From Desulfitobacterium chlororespirans DSM 11544 (lineage in GTDB: Bacteria > Bacillota > Desulfitobacteriia > Desulfitobacteriales > Desulfitobacteriaceae): DNA of 64,000 nt. The stretch covers positions 343,362 through 407,361 of the forward strand of contig NZ_FRDN01000005.1 of NCBI RefSeq assembly GCF_900143285.1, in the 5' to 3' direction. The position numbers were made by a program, and so were the translations under genes. Positions within the stretch are counted from its first letter, which is position 1. The number at the start of each line of letters is the position of its first letter. The notes beneath the pieces are model-generated. The model made no database searches, was not told where the DNA came from, and saw only the letters and a program-made list of their open reading frames with translations. Shown here one piece after another: positions 43,003-51,274 of the stretch.

Positions 43003-43671
43003 ATGAGTTTATGGAAAAGGCTTATGTATTTATTTTTGGGCACTTTTTTATTATCCTTGGGCATTGTGATGACCATGAAAGCCAATTTAGGCTATGCCCC
43101 CTGGGATGTGTTCCATCGGGGGACTGCCGATACTGTCGGCATGACGATTGGCAATGTTTCTATAGTGGCCAGTTTGGTAATCTCTATCATAGTCGTATTG
43201 CTTGGAGAGAAGCTGGGTATTGGCACTATCTTTAATATATTTGCCATCGGAATTTATATGGACTTACTGTTACCTTTAAAACTAATCCCTGAGATGCAGA
43301 GTTTCCTTCCAGGGATGATTATGCTCATTCTTGGTTTATTCCTTTGCGCTTTTAGTTCCTATCTCTACATTGCCTCTGGTTTTGGAGCAGGCCCAAGGGA
43401 TAGTCTGATGGTGGCTTTAGAGAGAAAGACTAAACTATCGATAGGGCTTTGCCGTGGGATTATTGAAGTAACGGTGTGCTTGATAGGCTGGATTTTGGGC
43501 GGACCAGTAGGAATTGGTACAGTTATTTCTGCATTTGGAATAGGTGTCTGCGTGCAAATGGTCTTTACTTGGGTGAAATTTGATGCGACCTCGGTAAAGC
43601 ATGAGACCATTGATGAGACCTTTAAGAATGTGAGAGGGTTCTATAAAAAATCCGCTGGAGGAGATGCCTAA
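43003..43671 (+). CDS. YczE/YitT-type integral membrane protein
   Basis: The 222-residue protein has about five membrane helices and the YczE pattern: MKANLGYAPWDVFHRG near the N-terminus, ASGFGAGPRDSLMVAL in the middle, and GIGTVISAFGIGVCVQMVF. Function unknown; some homologues are linked to antibiotic production or transport. ATG 43003 lies ten bases after GAGGAG. Its stop overlaps the stop of the convergent PLP-enzyme gene by three bases. Confidence 0.82.
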   Translation: MSLWKRLMYLFLGTFLLSLGIVMTMKANLGYAPWDVFHRGTADTVGMTIGNVSIVASLVISIIVVLLGEKLGIGTIFNIFAIGIYMDLLLPLKLIPEMQSFLPGMIMLILGLFLCAFSSYLYIASGFGAGPRDSLMVALERKTKLSIGLCRGIIEVTVCLIGWILGGPVGIGTVISAFGIGVCVQMVFTWVKFDATSVKHETIDETFKNVRGFYKKSAGGDA

Positions 43672-44807
43672 AGCATCTGTTTTAAAGCTAGTTCTAAATC
43701 GCCAATGAGATCTTCGGCGGCTTCGATGCCCAGGGATAAGCGGAGAAGACAATCGTCCACCCCAAGCCTTGCCCTTACTTCGAGAGGAATATCAGCATGG
43801 GTTTGGGTAGCGGGATAAGTGATTAGAGATTCTACACCACCAAGGCTCTCCGCATAGGAAATAATCTGGAGAGATTTTAATATTGCGGGGACTAAGCTGG
43901 GGCTGTTTACCCGGAAAGATAGCATAGCTCCGAAGCCTCGGGCTTGTTCAAGTTGAGTTGCATAGCCGGGATGATGCTCAAGCCCGGGATAATAGACCGC
44001 GGTGACAAGGGGGTGCTTCTCCAGCCATTGTGCAATCTGGAGGGCATTTTCTTCTTGTGCTCTCATGCGCAGGGCCAAGGTTTTCAAACCCCGGATAACT
44101 AGCCAGGAATCCTGGGGGCCCAATGTAGCGCCGAGAGAGTTCTGCAAACGTCCAAAGCGAGCTGCAAGTTCTTCTCCTTGAACCACGACGAGGCCCGCCA
44201 CGACATCATTATGGCCACCGAGATATTTGGTGCCACTATGAATAACAATGTCGGCACCTAAGTTTAGTGGTTTTTGCAAATAGGGTGTAAGAAAAGTATT
44301 GTCCACTATATTTAAGAGACCGTGCTTCCGACACAAGGAAGCGATCCCCTTTAGGTCGGCAACCTTCATAAGAGGGTTGGTTGGTGTTTCGGTGAAGATG
44401 GCCTTTGTTTGGGGACGGATCTCTTTTTCTATGGCACCGAGATCACTGGAATCCACAAAAGTGACTTGGAGGCCAAAGCGGCTGAAGACCTCCTCAAGGA
44501 TACGGTAGGTTCCTCCATAGAGATCTTCGGTGACGAGAAGATGCTCGCCCTGGGAGAATAAGGAGAGGATGGTAGTGATGGCGCCCATGCCTGAGGAAAA
44601 AGCAAATCCTTTGGTACCTTCCTCCAGGCTTGCCATAGCATCTTCTAAAGCTTGGCGGGTGGGATTGCCGGTTCGCGAGTAATCAAAGCCTGTGCTTTTG
44701 CCGAAGCCGGGGTGAGCAAAGGTAGACGAATGGTAAATAGGAAAGCTGATCGCTCCATAAGGATCGCGGCGATTGCCGATCTGGGCCAGTTCGGTTAAAA
44801 TATTCAT
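43668..44807 (-). CDS. Trans-sulfuration PLP enzyme (cystathionine gamma-synthase or methionine gamma-lyase type)
   Basis: The 379-residue Cys/Met-metabolism enzyme has YSRTGNPTRQALEDAMASLE and the PLP lysine in VIHSGTKYLGGHNDVVAG. It acts on cysteine, O-acylhomoserine or methionine; the exact reaction cannot be fixed by motif alone. A SAM riboswitch in its leader favours a biosynthetic role in methionine formation. The start is ATG 44807, seven bases after AGGAGG; an ATG six bases upstream is too close. Confidence 0.88.
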   Translation of the reverse strand: MNILTELAQIGNRRDPYGAISFPIYHSSTFAHPGFGKSTGFDYSRTGNPTRQALEDAMASLEEGTKGFAFSSGMGAITTILSLFSQGEHLLVTEDLYGGTYRILEEVFSRFGLQVTFVDSSDLGAIEKEIRPQTKAIFTETPTNPLMKVADLKGIASLCRKHGLLNIVDNTFLTPYLQKPLNLGADIVIHSGTKYLGGHNDVVAGLVVVQGEELAARFGRLQNSLGATLGPQDSWLVIRGLKTLALRMRAQEENALQIAQWLEKHPLVTAVYYPGLEHHPGYATQLEQARGFGAMLSFRVNSPSLVPAILKSLQIISYAESLGGVESLITYPATQTHADIPLEVRARLGVDDCLLRLSLGIEAAEDLIGDLELALKQML

Positions 44808-44881
44808 TTTCATTCCTCCTACTATGAACATATTGGCAAAGATATTCATGTTGCTGAGCTTCAAAGAAGATTTGACCTAAC

Positions 44882-44905
44882 AAAAACGACCTCCAAAGAG
44901 GTCGT
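44882..44905 (-). terminator. SAM-riboswitch terminator (PLP-enzyme leader)
   Basis: Minus strand: ACGACCTC-TTTG-GAGGTCGT followed by TTTTTG, directly after the aptamer. Confidence 0.88.
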
Positions 44906-44921
44906 GAATTGTTTCCACGTC

Positions 44922-45020
44922 CTCTTATCTTCGAACCTGATGGTTCTCTGGATTTAGCACCTCACATATGTAGGTTGCCGGGCTTCATGGGGCCAGTCCC
45001 TCCGCCTCTCTTGATAAGAG
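44922..45020 (-). ncRNA. SAM-I (S-box) riboswitch of the trans-sulfuration gene
   Basis: On the minus strand: CTCTTATC opens the P1 helix (closing GATAAGAG at the far end), then AGAGAGGCGGAGGGACTGGC, CCGATGAAGCCCGGCAACC-like block (here CCATGAAGCCCGGCAACC) and GGTGCTAAATCC. These are the S-box conserved elements. SAM binding ends transcription at the hairpin at 44882-44905. Confidence 0.95.
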
Positions 45021-45049
45021 CTTTGACATAAATTCATATTTAATTCACT

Positions 45050-45075
45050 TTAGCCTAATAAGATGTTTAGGCTAA
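45050..45075 (-). promoter_or_regulatory. Inverted repeat at the promoter of the SAM-riboswitch transcript
   Basis: TTAGCCTAA (45050-45058) and TTAGGCTAA (45067-45075) form a 9-bp inverted repeat. It lies just past a minus-strand TTGCAA-N17-TAATAT promoter (about 45107-45079), so a DNA-binding regulator may act on top of the riboswitch. Confidence 0.6.
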
Positions 45076-45267
45076 TATTATATTATTCCTATGGGCTTTG
45101 CAAGTGAATTTTTTGTGTTCAGATATACTTCATTCTGAAAAGAGGAAAATCCTATGCTTTTTGAGAATATCTTAGTTAAGCGGAGCTAAACAGGAGTCCA
45201 GCCTTGAACTGTTTTCACTGGGGACAAGATTGGTGGGTAACTGATTTATAATTTGTGGAGGAGAGCT

Positions 45268-45624
45268 ATGATGATGGAGGCAATTCTTTTCTATTCAATA
45301 GCACTTTTTATTATTATATTTCTTGCCGTAAGGCTGGCTATACAGCCATTAATCAAAAGCACCAATGCCGTTGCGGTTAATGAGGAAAGTGAATTAAGCT
45401 TGGTTAAGTTGCAAGCTATCGGGGTGCTGGATAATGATGAATTAGAAGAAGTCATACAGTTTTATAATCAAAAGAAGGTTTCCAGTAAAAATATGAAAGA
45501 ATTAGAACGCTATACGAAAGTGCTTTCGGAATTAGTCAGGCAAGGAATCTTGACTCAGGAGGAATATTCTCAAAAAATGGAGAAACTGAGAAACTACTAT
45601 TTTAGCGATAGTTCTAAAGCATAG
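45268..45624 (+). CDS. Small membrane-anchored protein with SHOCT-like C-terminus
   Basis: The 118-residue protein has one N-terminal membrane helix (about 4-25) and a cytoplasmic helical rest. The C-terminal segment (VLSELVRQGILTQEEYSQKMEKL) resembles the SHOCT domain found at protein ends with a role in oligomerisation. Function unknown. ATG 45268 follows GGAGGAG. Confidence 0.65.
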   Translation: MMMEAILFYSIALFIIIFLAVRLAIQPLIKSTNAVAVNEESELSLVKLQAIGVLDNDELEEVIQFYNQKKVSSKNMKELERYTKVLSELVRQGILTQEEYSQKMEKLRNYYFSDSSKA

Positions 45625-45675
45625 ATCGATTGAAGTGTGAAAGTTAATTAAGTTTGAGTAATCTGGAGGTAAATC

Positions 45676-46479
45676 ATGCAAGCAAAGCTGAATCACTTAA
45701 AGCAAATTATCAAAGAAATGGAAGCGGTTGTGGTGGCTTTTTCAGGTGGGGTGGACAGCACCTTTCTCTTAAAAGTAGCTCATGAAACCTTGGGGGATCA
45801 CTGTCTTGCTGTCATCGGCGCTTCGGAAACTATGCCTTCAGCCGATTATAACAATGCTTTGCAGCAGGTCCAAGAGTTTGGAGCAAAGTTTTTGGTCATC
45901 GAAACTGAAGAAATGGGCAAAGAGGAGTTTGTAAAGAACCCTCAAAATCGTTGTTTTCATTGTAAAAATGAGTTGTTTACAAAGCTCTCAGGCATTGCCC
46001 AAGAGAAGAAGATCAATTGGGTTCTTGACGGGAGCAATGCCGACGATCTTAAAGATTACCGCCCCGGCATGCAGGCGGCCAGAGCGCTGGGGATCAGGAG
46101 CCCGCTGCAGGAAGCCGGTTTAAGCAAAGAAGAGATTCGTCAATTGTCCAAGAAGATGGGACTTTCAACTTGGGATAAGCCCTCCAGCCCTTGTCTATCT
46201 TCTCGCTTTCCTTACGGAGAGGAGATCACGATCGAAAAGCTTCGGCGCGTAGAGCAAGCGGAAATTTTACTTAAGGAACTAGGATTTACAAATTTAAGAG
46301 TGCGTTATCACCAGGATATGGCCCGATTGGAAATTCCTAAAAAGGATTTTTTAAAACTTATGGAACTGGACCATGATACTATTGTCAAGCCCCTCAAGGA
46401 ATTAGGGTTTACCTATATTACTCTGGACTTAGAGGGTTTTCGAAGCGGCAGTTTAAATGAAGGAATACAAATTCTGTAG
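45676..46479 (+). CDS. larE: ATP-dependent sacrificial sulfur transferase LarE
   Basis: The 267-residue PP-loop protein (AFSGGVDSTFLLKV near the N-terminus) donates sulfur from its own cysteine to the nickel-pincer nucleotide cofactor precursor. The sacrificial Cys is visible in PSSPCLSSRFPYG, and a second CFHCKNEL region carries the metal/cluster cysteines found in the multi-Cys LarE type. No larB or larC gene is adjacent, and no lactate racemase in this window. GGAGG precedes the ATG. Confidence 0.88.
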   Translation: MQAKLNHLKQIIKEMEAVVVAFSGGVDSTFLLKVAHETLGDHCLAVIGASETMPSADYNNALQQVQEFGAKFLVIETEEMGKEEFVKNPQNRCFHCKNELFTKLSGIAQEKKINWVLDGSNADDLKDYRPGMQAARALGIRSPLQEAGLSKEEIRQLSKKMGLSTWDKPSSPCLSSRFPYGEEITIEKLRRVEQAEILLKELGFTNLRVRYHQDMARLEIPKKDFLKLMELDHDTIVKPLKELGFTYITLDLEGFRSGSLNEGIQIL

Positions 46480-46541
46480 CACTGCTTCATAGTTCTATAG
46501 GGAAGGGATTACATTATTCTGTAATATATCACTCTGCTCTA

Positions 46542-46571
46542 TTGACATTGCTTTGTTTACTGTCATATAAT
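46542..46571 (+). promoter_or_regulatory. Promoter for the hom riboswitch transcript
   Basis: TTGACA at 46542 and TATAAT at 46566 with an 18-nt spacer, about 20 nt before the riboswitch. Confidence 0.85.
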
Positions 46572-46589
46572 AATAAAAATTGAATACTT

Positions 46590-46687
46590 CTCATCCAGAG
46601 TGGTGGAGGGACTGGCCCGATGAAACCCGGCAACCGGCCTATATGGCAGTGGTGCTAATTCCAGCAGGATTATTCCTGGAAGATGAG
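46590..46687 (+). ncRNA. SAM-I (S-box) riboswitch of the homoserine dehydrogenase gene
   Basis: CTCATCCAGAGTGGTGGAGG, GACTGGCCCGATGAAACCC, GGCAACC, and GTGGTGCTAATTCC are the S-box blocks; CTCATC pairs with the closing GATGAG at 46682-46687. A terminator follows at 46705-46737. Confidence 0.96.
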
Positions 46688-46704
46688 CAAAAATACGACA
46701 CATA

Positions 46705-46737
46705 AGCTCTTCCTGGAATAGGGAAGGGCTTTTTTAT
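46705..46737 (+). terminator. Terminator of the hom SAM riboswitch
   Basis: AGCTCTTCC pairs with GGGAAGGGCT, then TTTTTTA. Confidence 0.88.
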
Positions 46738-46804
46738 GCTTTATATGCTCTTCTCATAATATTGCAGGCAACATCAAGGACCGATAAAGGGGAGGAATAA
46801 AGAG

Positions 46805-47833
46805 ATGAAGGAAAATACAGTGAAGATTGGTCTATTAGGGTGTGGGAACGTGGGCCAAGGGGTGATAAAAGGAATACTGCTTCATTCAAACAAAATTCTT
46901 CGCAAACTGGGGATCACACTGGTTGTAAGCAAGGCCCTTGTTCAAGATATAAGTAAAGAGCGGGCGATCGAGGGTGTTGTTCTAACCCAGAAACCCCAAG
47001 ATATTCTCGATGACCCGGAGATTGAGGTAGTAGTGGAAGTTATGGGGGGTGAGCATCCCACTTATTCCTTTATCAAAAAGGCGCTGGCTAAGGGAAAGCA
47101 TGTAGTGACAGCCAATAAGCTCTTACTGGCTCTTTATGGCGCGGAGTTGCAAGAAATAGCCCAGCATAAAGGAATCTGCTTGCTTTATGAAGGGAGCGTC
47201 TTAGGAGGGATTCCAATCCTTAGAACCATTCAATACGGGCTGGCCGGAGATCAGGTGAAGAAAATTTGTGGTATTTTAAATGGGACCACTAATTATATCC
47301 TGACTCAAATGGCGGAGTCTGGAAAAGGCTATGAGGAGGCATTGCGCGAAGCGCAAGAGGCTGGTTATGCGGAAAGCGATCCGACTATGGATGTAACCGG
47401 TTTGGATGCGGCCTGTAAACTTGTTATTCTCTGCCGGGAATGTTTTGAGCTGGAGATTCCTCTTGAAGAGGTGGAGATTGATGGAATCCAAGGGCTGACG
47501 ACAGAAGAGGTCGCGGAGCAGAAAAAACAGGGGCGGGTGCCTAAATTAGTTGCCGAGGCATCCATCATTGAGTGCTCTTCGTCAGGGCCGGAAAAAGGAC
47601 GGGAAGGAATTGTGGCTAAAGTGGGTGTGCAGTGGTTATCGGGGGAAGCAATTCTCAGTCACGTCTCCGGTGTGGATAATGGCTTATCACTGGAAACACA
47701 GTTGGTGGGTGATCTTTTTTGGAAGGGGCCTGGCGCTGGTGGATTGGCCACAGGGGGAGCCGTCTTGTCCGATATAGTCGAGATCGCGAAGAAGGTAGTT
47801 GCGGAGCGCAGCATAGGTAATGCAGCTCGTTAA
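46805..47833 (+). CDS. hom: Homoserine dehydrogenase
   Basis: The 342-residue enzyme reduces aspartate semialdehyde to homoserine. It has the N-terminal NAD(P)-binding motif GLLGCGNVGQGVIKG, the substrate region ILNGTTNYIL and EAQEAGYAESDPTMDVTGLDAA. It has no C-terminal ACT domain, so feedback by threonine may be absent; SAM control comes from the riboswitch. It supplies the methionine branch. Family length is often about 430 with ACT, so this is the short form. Confidence 0.93.
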   Translation: MKENTVKIGLLGCGNVGQGVIKGILLHSNKILRKLGITLVVSKALVQDISKERAIEGVVLTQKPQDILDDPEIEVVVEVMGGEHPTYSFIKKALAKGKHVVTANKLLLALYGAELQEIAQHKGICLLYEGSVLGGIPILRTIQYGLAGDQVKKICGILNGTTNYILTQMAESGKGYEEALREAQEAGYAESDPTMDVTGLDAACKLVILCRECFELEIPLEEVEIDGIQGLTTEEVAEQKKQGRVPKLVAEASIIECSSSGPEKGREGIVAKVGVQWLSGEAILSHVSGVDNGLSLETQLVGDLFWKGPGAGGLATGGAVLSDIVEIAKKVVAERSIGNAAR

Positions 47834-47880
47834 ATAAGGCAGGATCATATGTTGAGTTTCTTAAAATGTATAGTGGAATT

Positions 47881-47912
47881 AAAGCGAACTGGTTCAGACT
47901 GGTTCGCTTTTT
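47881..47912 (+). terminator. Terminator after hom
   Basis: AAAGCGAAC (47881-47889) with GTTCGCTTT (47902-47910), then TT. Confidence 0.8.
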
Positions 47913-48067
47913 GATGATTTCCTTTTTATCTGCACGATTCCTAAAGCAATTTGGCATATCCTTGCTAAAAGAAGGATTGCGAAAAGGTAATAGAGAATCA
48001 ATTCTAAGAATATGGTAAATAATGGTATAGTGTGATTCGGTTAAAAACAGATTAAGGAGGGAGCGTT

Positions 48068-48886
48068 ATCAAGAAACGAAGAATTATTCGCGGCACCCTT
48101 TTTTTCCTGGGAGTGGTATTCTGTATATTGTTCTTGAATTTTGATATCTTTCCTTTAAGTGCTTCTTTTAGGGAGCCCGGTGTGGAGGAGCAGACTTATT
48201 CGACAATGCTGGTCACCGATCCCGAACAAACGCCACAGCAAAGAATCCAACAGCAAAGAGCCAATTATGCTGCTTATGTTAAGAAAGTAAAGACCGCGGC
48301 AGCTAACCCAAGTGAGCCTGATAGGGGAGCAGTGAAGGATGAGACTCCGCAACCGGTACTTACCGAGCAAACAGGGCAACTTTTTCGTGTGACTACCAAT
48401 CCCTATGTTCCGGCCTTTATTCTCCAAGGAAATTATGTGGTTCATGGCAGTTCGCCAAATAAGCAGTTTACAGCTTATATCTACCCGGATGAATGGGAAA
48501 CCATCGGAGATATTTATATCAAAGATAATGTAAGTAATCGTTGGACCCGGCTGCAACTCAATCAGGAGAGCCGGATAAAAATGTGGAACTCTTTTGCGCC
48601 TGAAGGAAAATATACTCCGAAAAAGAAGATCTTATGGCTTAATGATCAGGAGTTTATTACCATTATCGGCTTGGCCTATGGGACGATTGCCAAGGGTGGA
48701 GAGCTGGTAAAGGTTACGCCGGCCACTGGTGAAGCGGAAACACTTTATCCGGCCTATCAAAAGCTTAACCAGGAAGTTATTGATTTTGAACAGGTGGGAG
48801 AAGAGCTGATTATAACTATAGATCATATAGATGCCAATGGGTTCTGTCTGGAGAAGGAGGAGATTAGAGTTCCCCTGTTTGATTGA
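48068..48886 (+). CDS. Membrane-anchored DUF4652-like protein with possible AUC start
   Basis: About 272 residues if started at ATC 48068. The N-terminal KKRRIIRG plus a hydrophobic stretch and the AAGGAGGG site at 48054-48061 (6 nt before) fit a membrane anchor, while the first standard start, GTG 48113, would cut off the basic segment and lacks a ribosome site. The extracytoplasmic part has a Gln-rich linker then a beta-rich domain (PEGKYTPKKKILWLNDQEFIT). It resembles the DUF4652 family; function unknown. ATC is unusual, so GTG 48113 remains the conservative choice. Confidence 0.6.
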   Translation: MKKRRIIRGTLFFLGVVFCILFLNFDIFPLSASFREPGVEEQTYSTMLVTDPEQTPQQRIQQQRANYAAYVKKVKTAAANPSEPDRGAVKDETPQPVLTEQTGQLFRVTTNPYVPAFILQGNYVVHGSSPNKQFTAYIYPDEWETIGDIYIKDNVSNRWTRLQLNQESRIKMWNSFAPEGKYTPKKKILWLNDQEFITIIGLAYGTIAKGGELVKVTPATGEAETLYPAYQKLNQEVIDFEQVGEELIITIDHIDANGFCLEKEEIRVPLFD

Positions 48887-48949
48887 GATACACCATCTCA
48901 GCAGGGATATCGTTTCCTAAAAGAAATCAATTTCTCTCAGGATAGTTTT

Positions 48950-48985
48950 AAGCAGGTCTCTAGTGGACTTGCTTTTCACTTTTCC
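48950..48985 (+). terminator. Terminator before tex
   Basis: AAGCAGGTC pairs with GACTTGCTT, followed by a T-rich tail. Confidence 0.65.
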
Positions 48986-48994
48986 TATCTTTCT

Positions 48995-49023
48995 TTAACT
49001 TTTTGGGAAAAGAATGGTATAAT
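48995..49023 (+). promoter_or_regulatory. tex promoter
   Basis: TTAACT at 48995 and TATAAT at 49018 with a 17-nt spacer; the start point near 49030 rules out an in-frame codon at 49003 as tex start. Confidence 0.7.
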
Positions 49024-49056
49024 AAAAAATTGAGAACTATCAGGAGGGATTATCCT

Positions 49057-51222
49057 TTGGAATTTGCGGAAAGTATCGCGCAAGAACTTAGCTTGCGTGC
49101 CCATCAGGTCAAAGAAGCCATTCAACTCTTGGATGCGGGGAATACCATTCCCTTTATCGCACGTTATCGTAAGGAAGCCACCGGAGAGTTGGATGAGAAC
49201 GCCCTGCGCAGTATTGTAGAGCGTTTGGAATATCTAAGGAATTTAAAGCAACGGAAAAGCGAAGTCCTGCGGTTGATTGAAGAGCAAGGCAAGCTCACGG
49301 ATGAGTTAGCTGAACAGATTCAAAAGGCTTCCATTCTTCAAGAGGTGGAAGACCTCTATCGACCCTACAAACAGAAAAGACGTACACGGGCTACTATAGC
49401 TAAGGAGAAGGGACTTGAACCCTTAGCCTTATGGATATTGGAGCAATACCCCAAGGCCCAGCTTTTTGAGGAAGCTCAAAAGTATATTAATCCTGAGCTG
49501 GGTGTCGAAACCTCAGAAGAAGCAATCTCGGGGGCTTCGGATATTCTTGCAGAAATAATTTCCGATGACGCCGCTATGCGCAAGAGAATCAGGGAAGCAA
49601 CCTTTCGTTTTGGCGATGTTGCAGCTTCGGCCAAAAAGGCTGAGGAACGCTCTCCTTATGAGATGTACTACGATTACCGGGAACCTGTGAAAAAGCTGCC
49701 CCCTCACCGTATCCTGGCTCTCAATCGTGGTGAGAAGGAAGAGGTTCTCAGTGTCAAAGTGGATGTTCCTACAGAGCGTATGCATGCTCTGATCGAGCAA
49801 GTTTATGTGAAGCATGGACCTGCAGCGGAGGTTGTTCGCAATGCTGCAGATGATTCTTATAAACGTTTAATCGCCCCTTCTATTGAGAGAGAAATCCGGG
49901 GAGCTCTGACTGAGAAGGCGGAAGAGCAAGCCATCAAGGTTTTTGCTGAGAATTTGAAACAGCTTCTGCTCCAACCCCCGGTACGAGGGAAAGTTGTACT
50001 GGGATTAGACCCGGGCTTTCGGACAGGGTGTAAATTTGCTGTAGTGGATGATACTGGGAAACTGTTTCATGTCGGTGTTATTTATCCTCATCCCCCTCAA
50101 AACAAGCGGGAAGAAGCGAAGAAGGTACTTAGAGATACTATTGCTAAATATCAAGTGGAGGTTATCGCCATTGGCAATGGCACAGCATCTCGTGAGACGG
50201 AGGAAGTCACTGCTGAGATGATTCGGGAAAGTGACCTGGCTGCGGAATATATCATTGTCAGTGAAGCCGGAGCCTCTGTATACTCTGCTTCCAAACTGGC
50301 TGGAGAAGAGTTTCCGGAGTTTGATCTTTCCTTGCGCAGTGCTGTCTCCATAGCCCGGCGTTTGCAGGATCCTTTAGCCGAGCTGGTCAAGATCGAACCA
50401 AAGGCAGTGGGTGTCGGACAATATCAGCATGATGTTCAGCCCAAGCGCTTGGAGGAATCCTTACATGGTGTCGTTGAATCCGCTGTTAATGCTGTAGGTG
50501 TGGATTTGAATACGGCCTCGCCCTCCCTCCTGCAATATGTGGCCGGGCTTAAACCGACCATTGCCAAAAATATTGTGGCTTTTCGGGAAAGCAATGGGAA
50601 GTTCCAAAAACGGGAGCAGCTGAAAAAGGTTCCCCGTCTTGGGGAGCAGACCTTTGTGCAGTGCGCCGGCTTTATTCGTATTCCCGAAGGGGCCAATCCT
50701 CTGGAAAATACACCGGTTCATCCGGAATCCTATGAGCTGGCCCAAAATATTCTGCACAAGGCAGGATTCACTATCATGGATCTAAGAGAACGTCCTAATG
50801 AAGTACGGCTGGAGATTGCTCAGTTGGATCCTGAGGAATGTGCTCGGGAGTTCAGTGCCGGAGTTCCTACGGTCAAAGATATTCTTGCCGCTCTGCAACG
50901 CCCTGGCCGGGATCCCCGGGAGGATCTGCCCAGGCCGAAATTGCGTCAGGATGTTACCCATCTGGAGGATTTAAAAACGGGAATGATTTTAGAAGGAACG
51001 GTAAGAAATATCGTTGATTTTGGAGCTTTTATTGATATAGGGGTCAAACACGACGGTTTGGTGCATATATCTCAAATCAGCGAGAAGTTTATTAAGCATC
51101 CTATGGAAGTGCTATCCGTGGGAGACATCGTTAAAGTTCGTGTTTTAGGTATCGATACCGCCCGTGAGCGGGTCAGTCTCTCCATGAAGGAGATTGCAGC
51201 GGACGCTATGGTATCCCTATAG
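49057..51222 (+). CDS. tex: Tex-family RNA-binding transcription accessory protein
   Basis: The 721-residue cytoplasmic nucleic-acid-binding protein has the N-terminal Tex region (NTIPFIARYRKEATGELDE), a YqgF-type RNase H fold (LGLDPGFRTGCKFAVVDDTG), helix-hairpin-helix segments (DLNTASPSLLQYVAGL) and a C-terminal S1 domain (GTVRNIVDFGAFIDIG, then RVSLSMKEI). The start is TTG 49057, eight bases after AGGAGGG, giving the usual family length. Supported by the promoter at 48995-49023. Confidence 0.95.
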   Translation: MEFAESIAQELSLRAHQVKEAIQLLDAGNTIPFIARYRKEATGELDENALRSIVERLEYLRNLKQRKSEVLRLIEEQGKLTDELAEQIQKASILQEVEDLYRPYKQKRRTRATIAKEKGLEPLALWILEQYPKAQLFEEAQKYINPELGVETSEEAISGASDILAEIISDDAAMRKRIREATFRFGDVAASAKKAEERSPYEMYYDYREPVKKLPPHRILALNRGEKEEVLSVKVDVPTERMHALIEQVYVKHGPAAEVVRNAADDSYKRLIAPSIEREIRGALTEKAEEQAIKVFAENLKQLLLQPPVRGKVVLGLDPGFRTGCKFAVVDDTGKLFHVGVIYPHPPQNKREEAKKVLRDTIAKYQVEVIAIGNGTASRETEEVTAEMIRESDLAAEYIIVSEAGASVYSASKLAGEEFPEFDLSLRSAVSIARRLQDPLAELVKIEPKAVGVGQYQHDVQPKRLEESLHGVVESAVNAVGVDLNTASPSLLQYVAGLKPTIAKNIVAFRESNGKFQKREQLKKVPRLGEQTFVQCAGFIRIPEGANPLENTPVHPESYELAQNILHKAGFTIMDLRERPNEVRLEIAQLDPEECAREFSAGVPTVKDILAALQRPGRDPREDLPRPKLRQDVTHLEDLKTGMILEGTVRNIVDFGAFIDIGVKHDGLVHISQISEKFIKHPMEVLSVGDIVKVRVLGIDTARERVSLSMKEIAADAMVSL

Positions 51223-51274
51223 CCCTGTCTATAAGAACAAGCCAAAAGCAACACTATTTATAACGGAGGTAATC

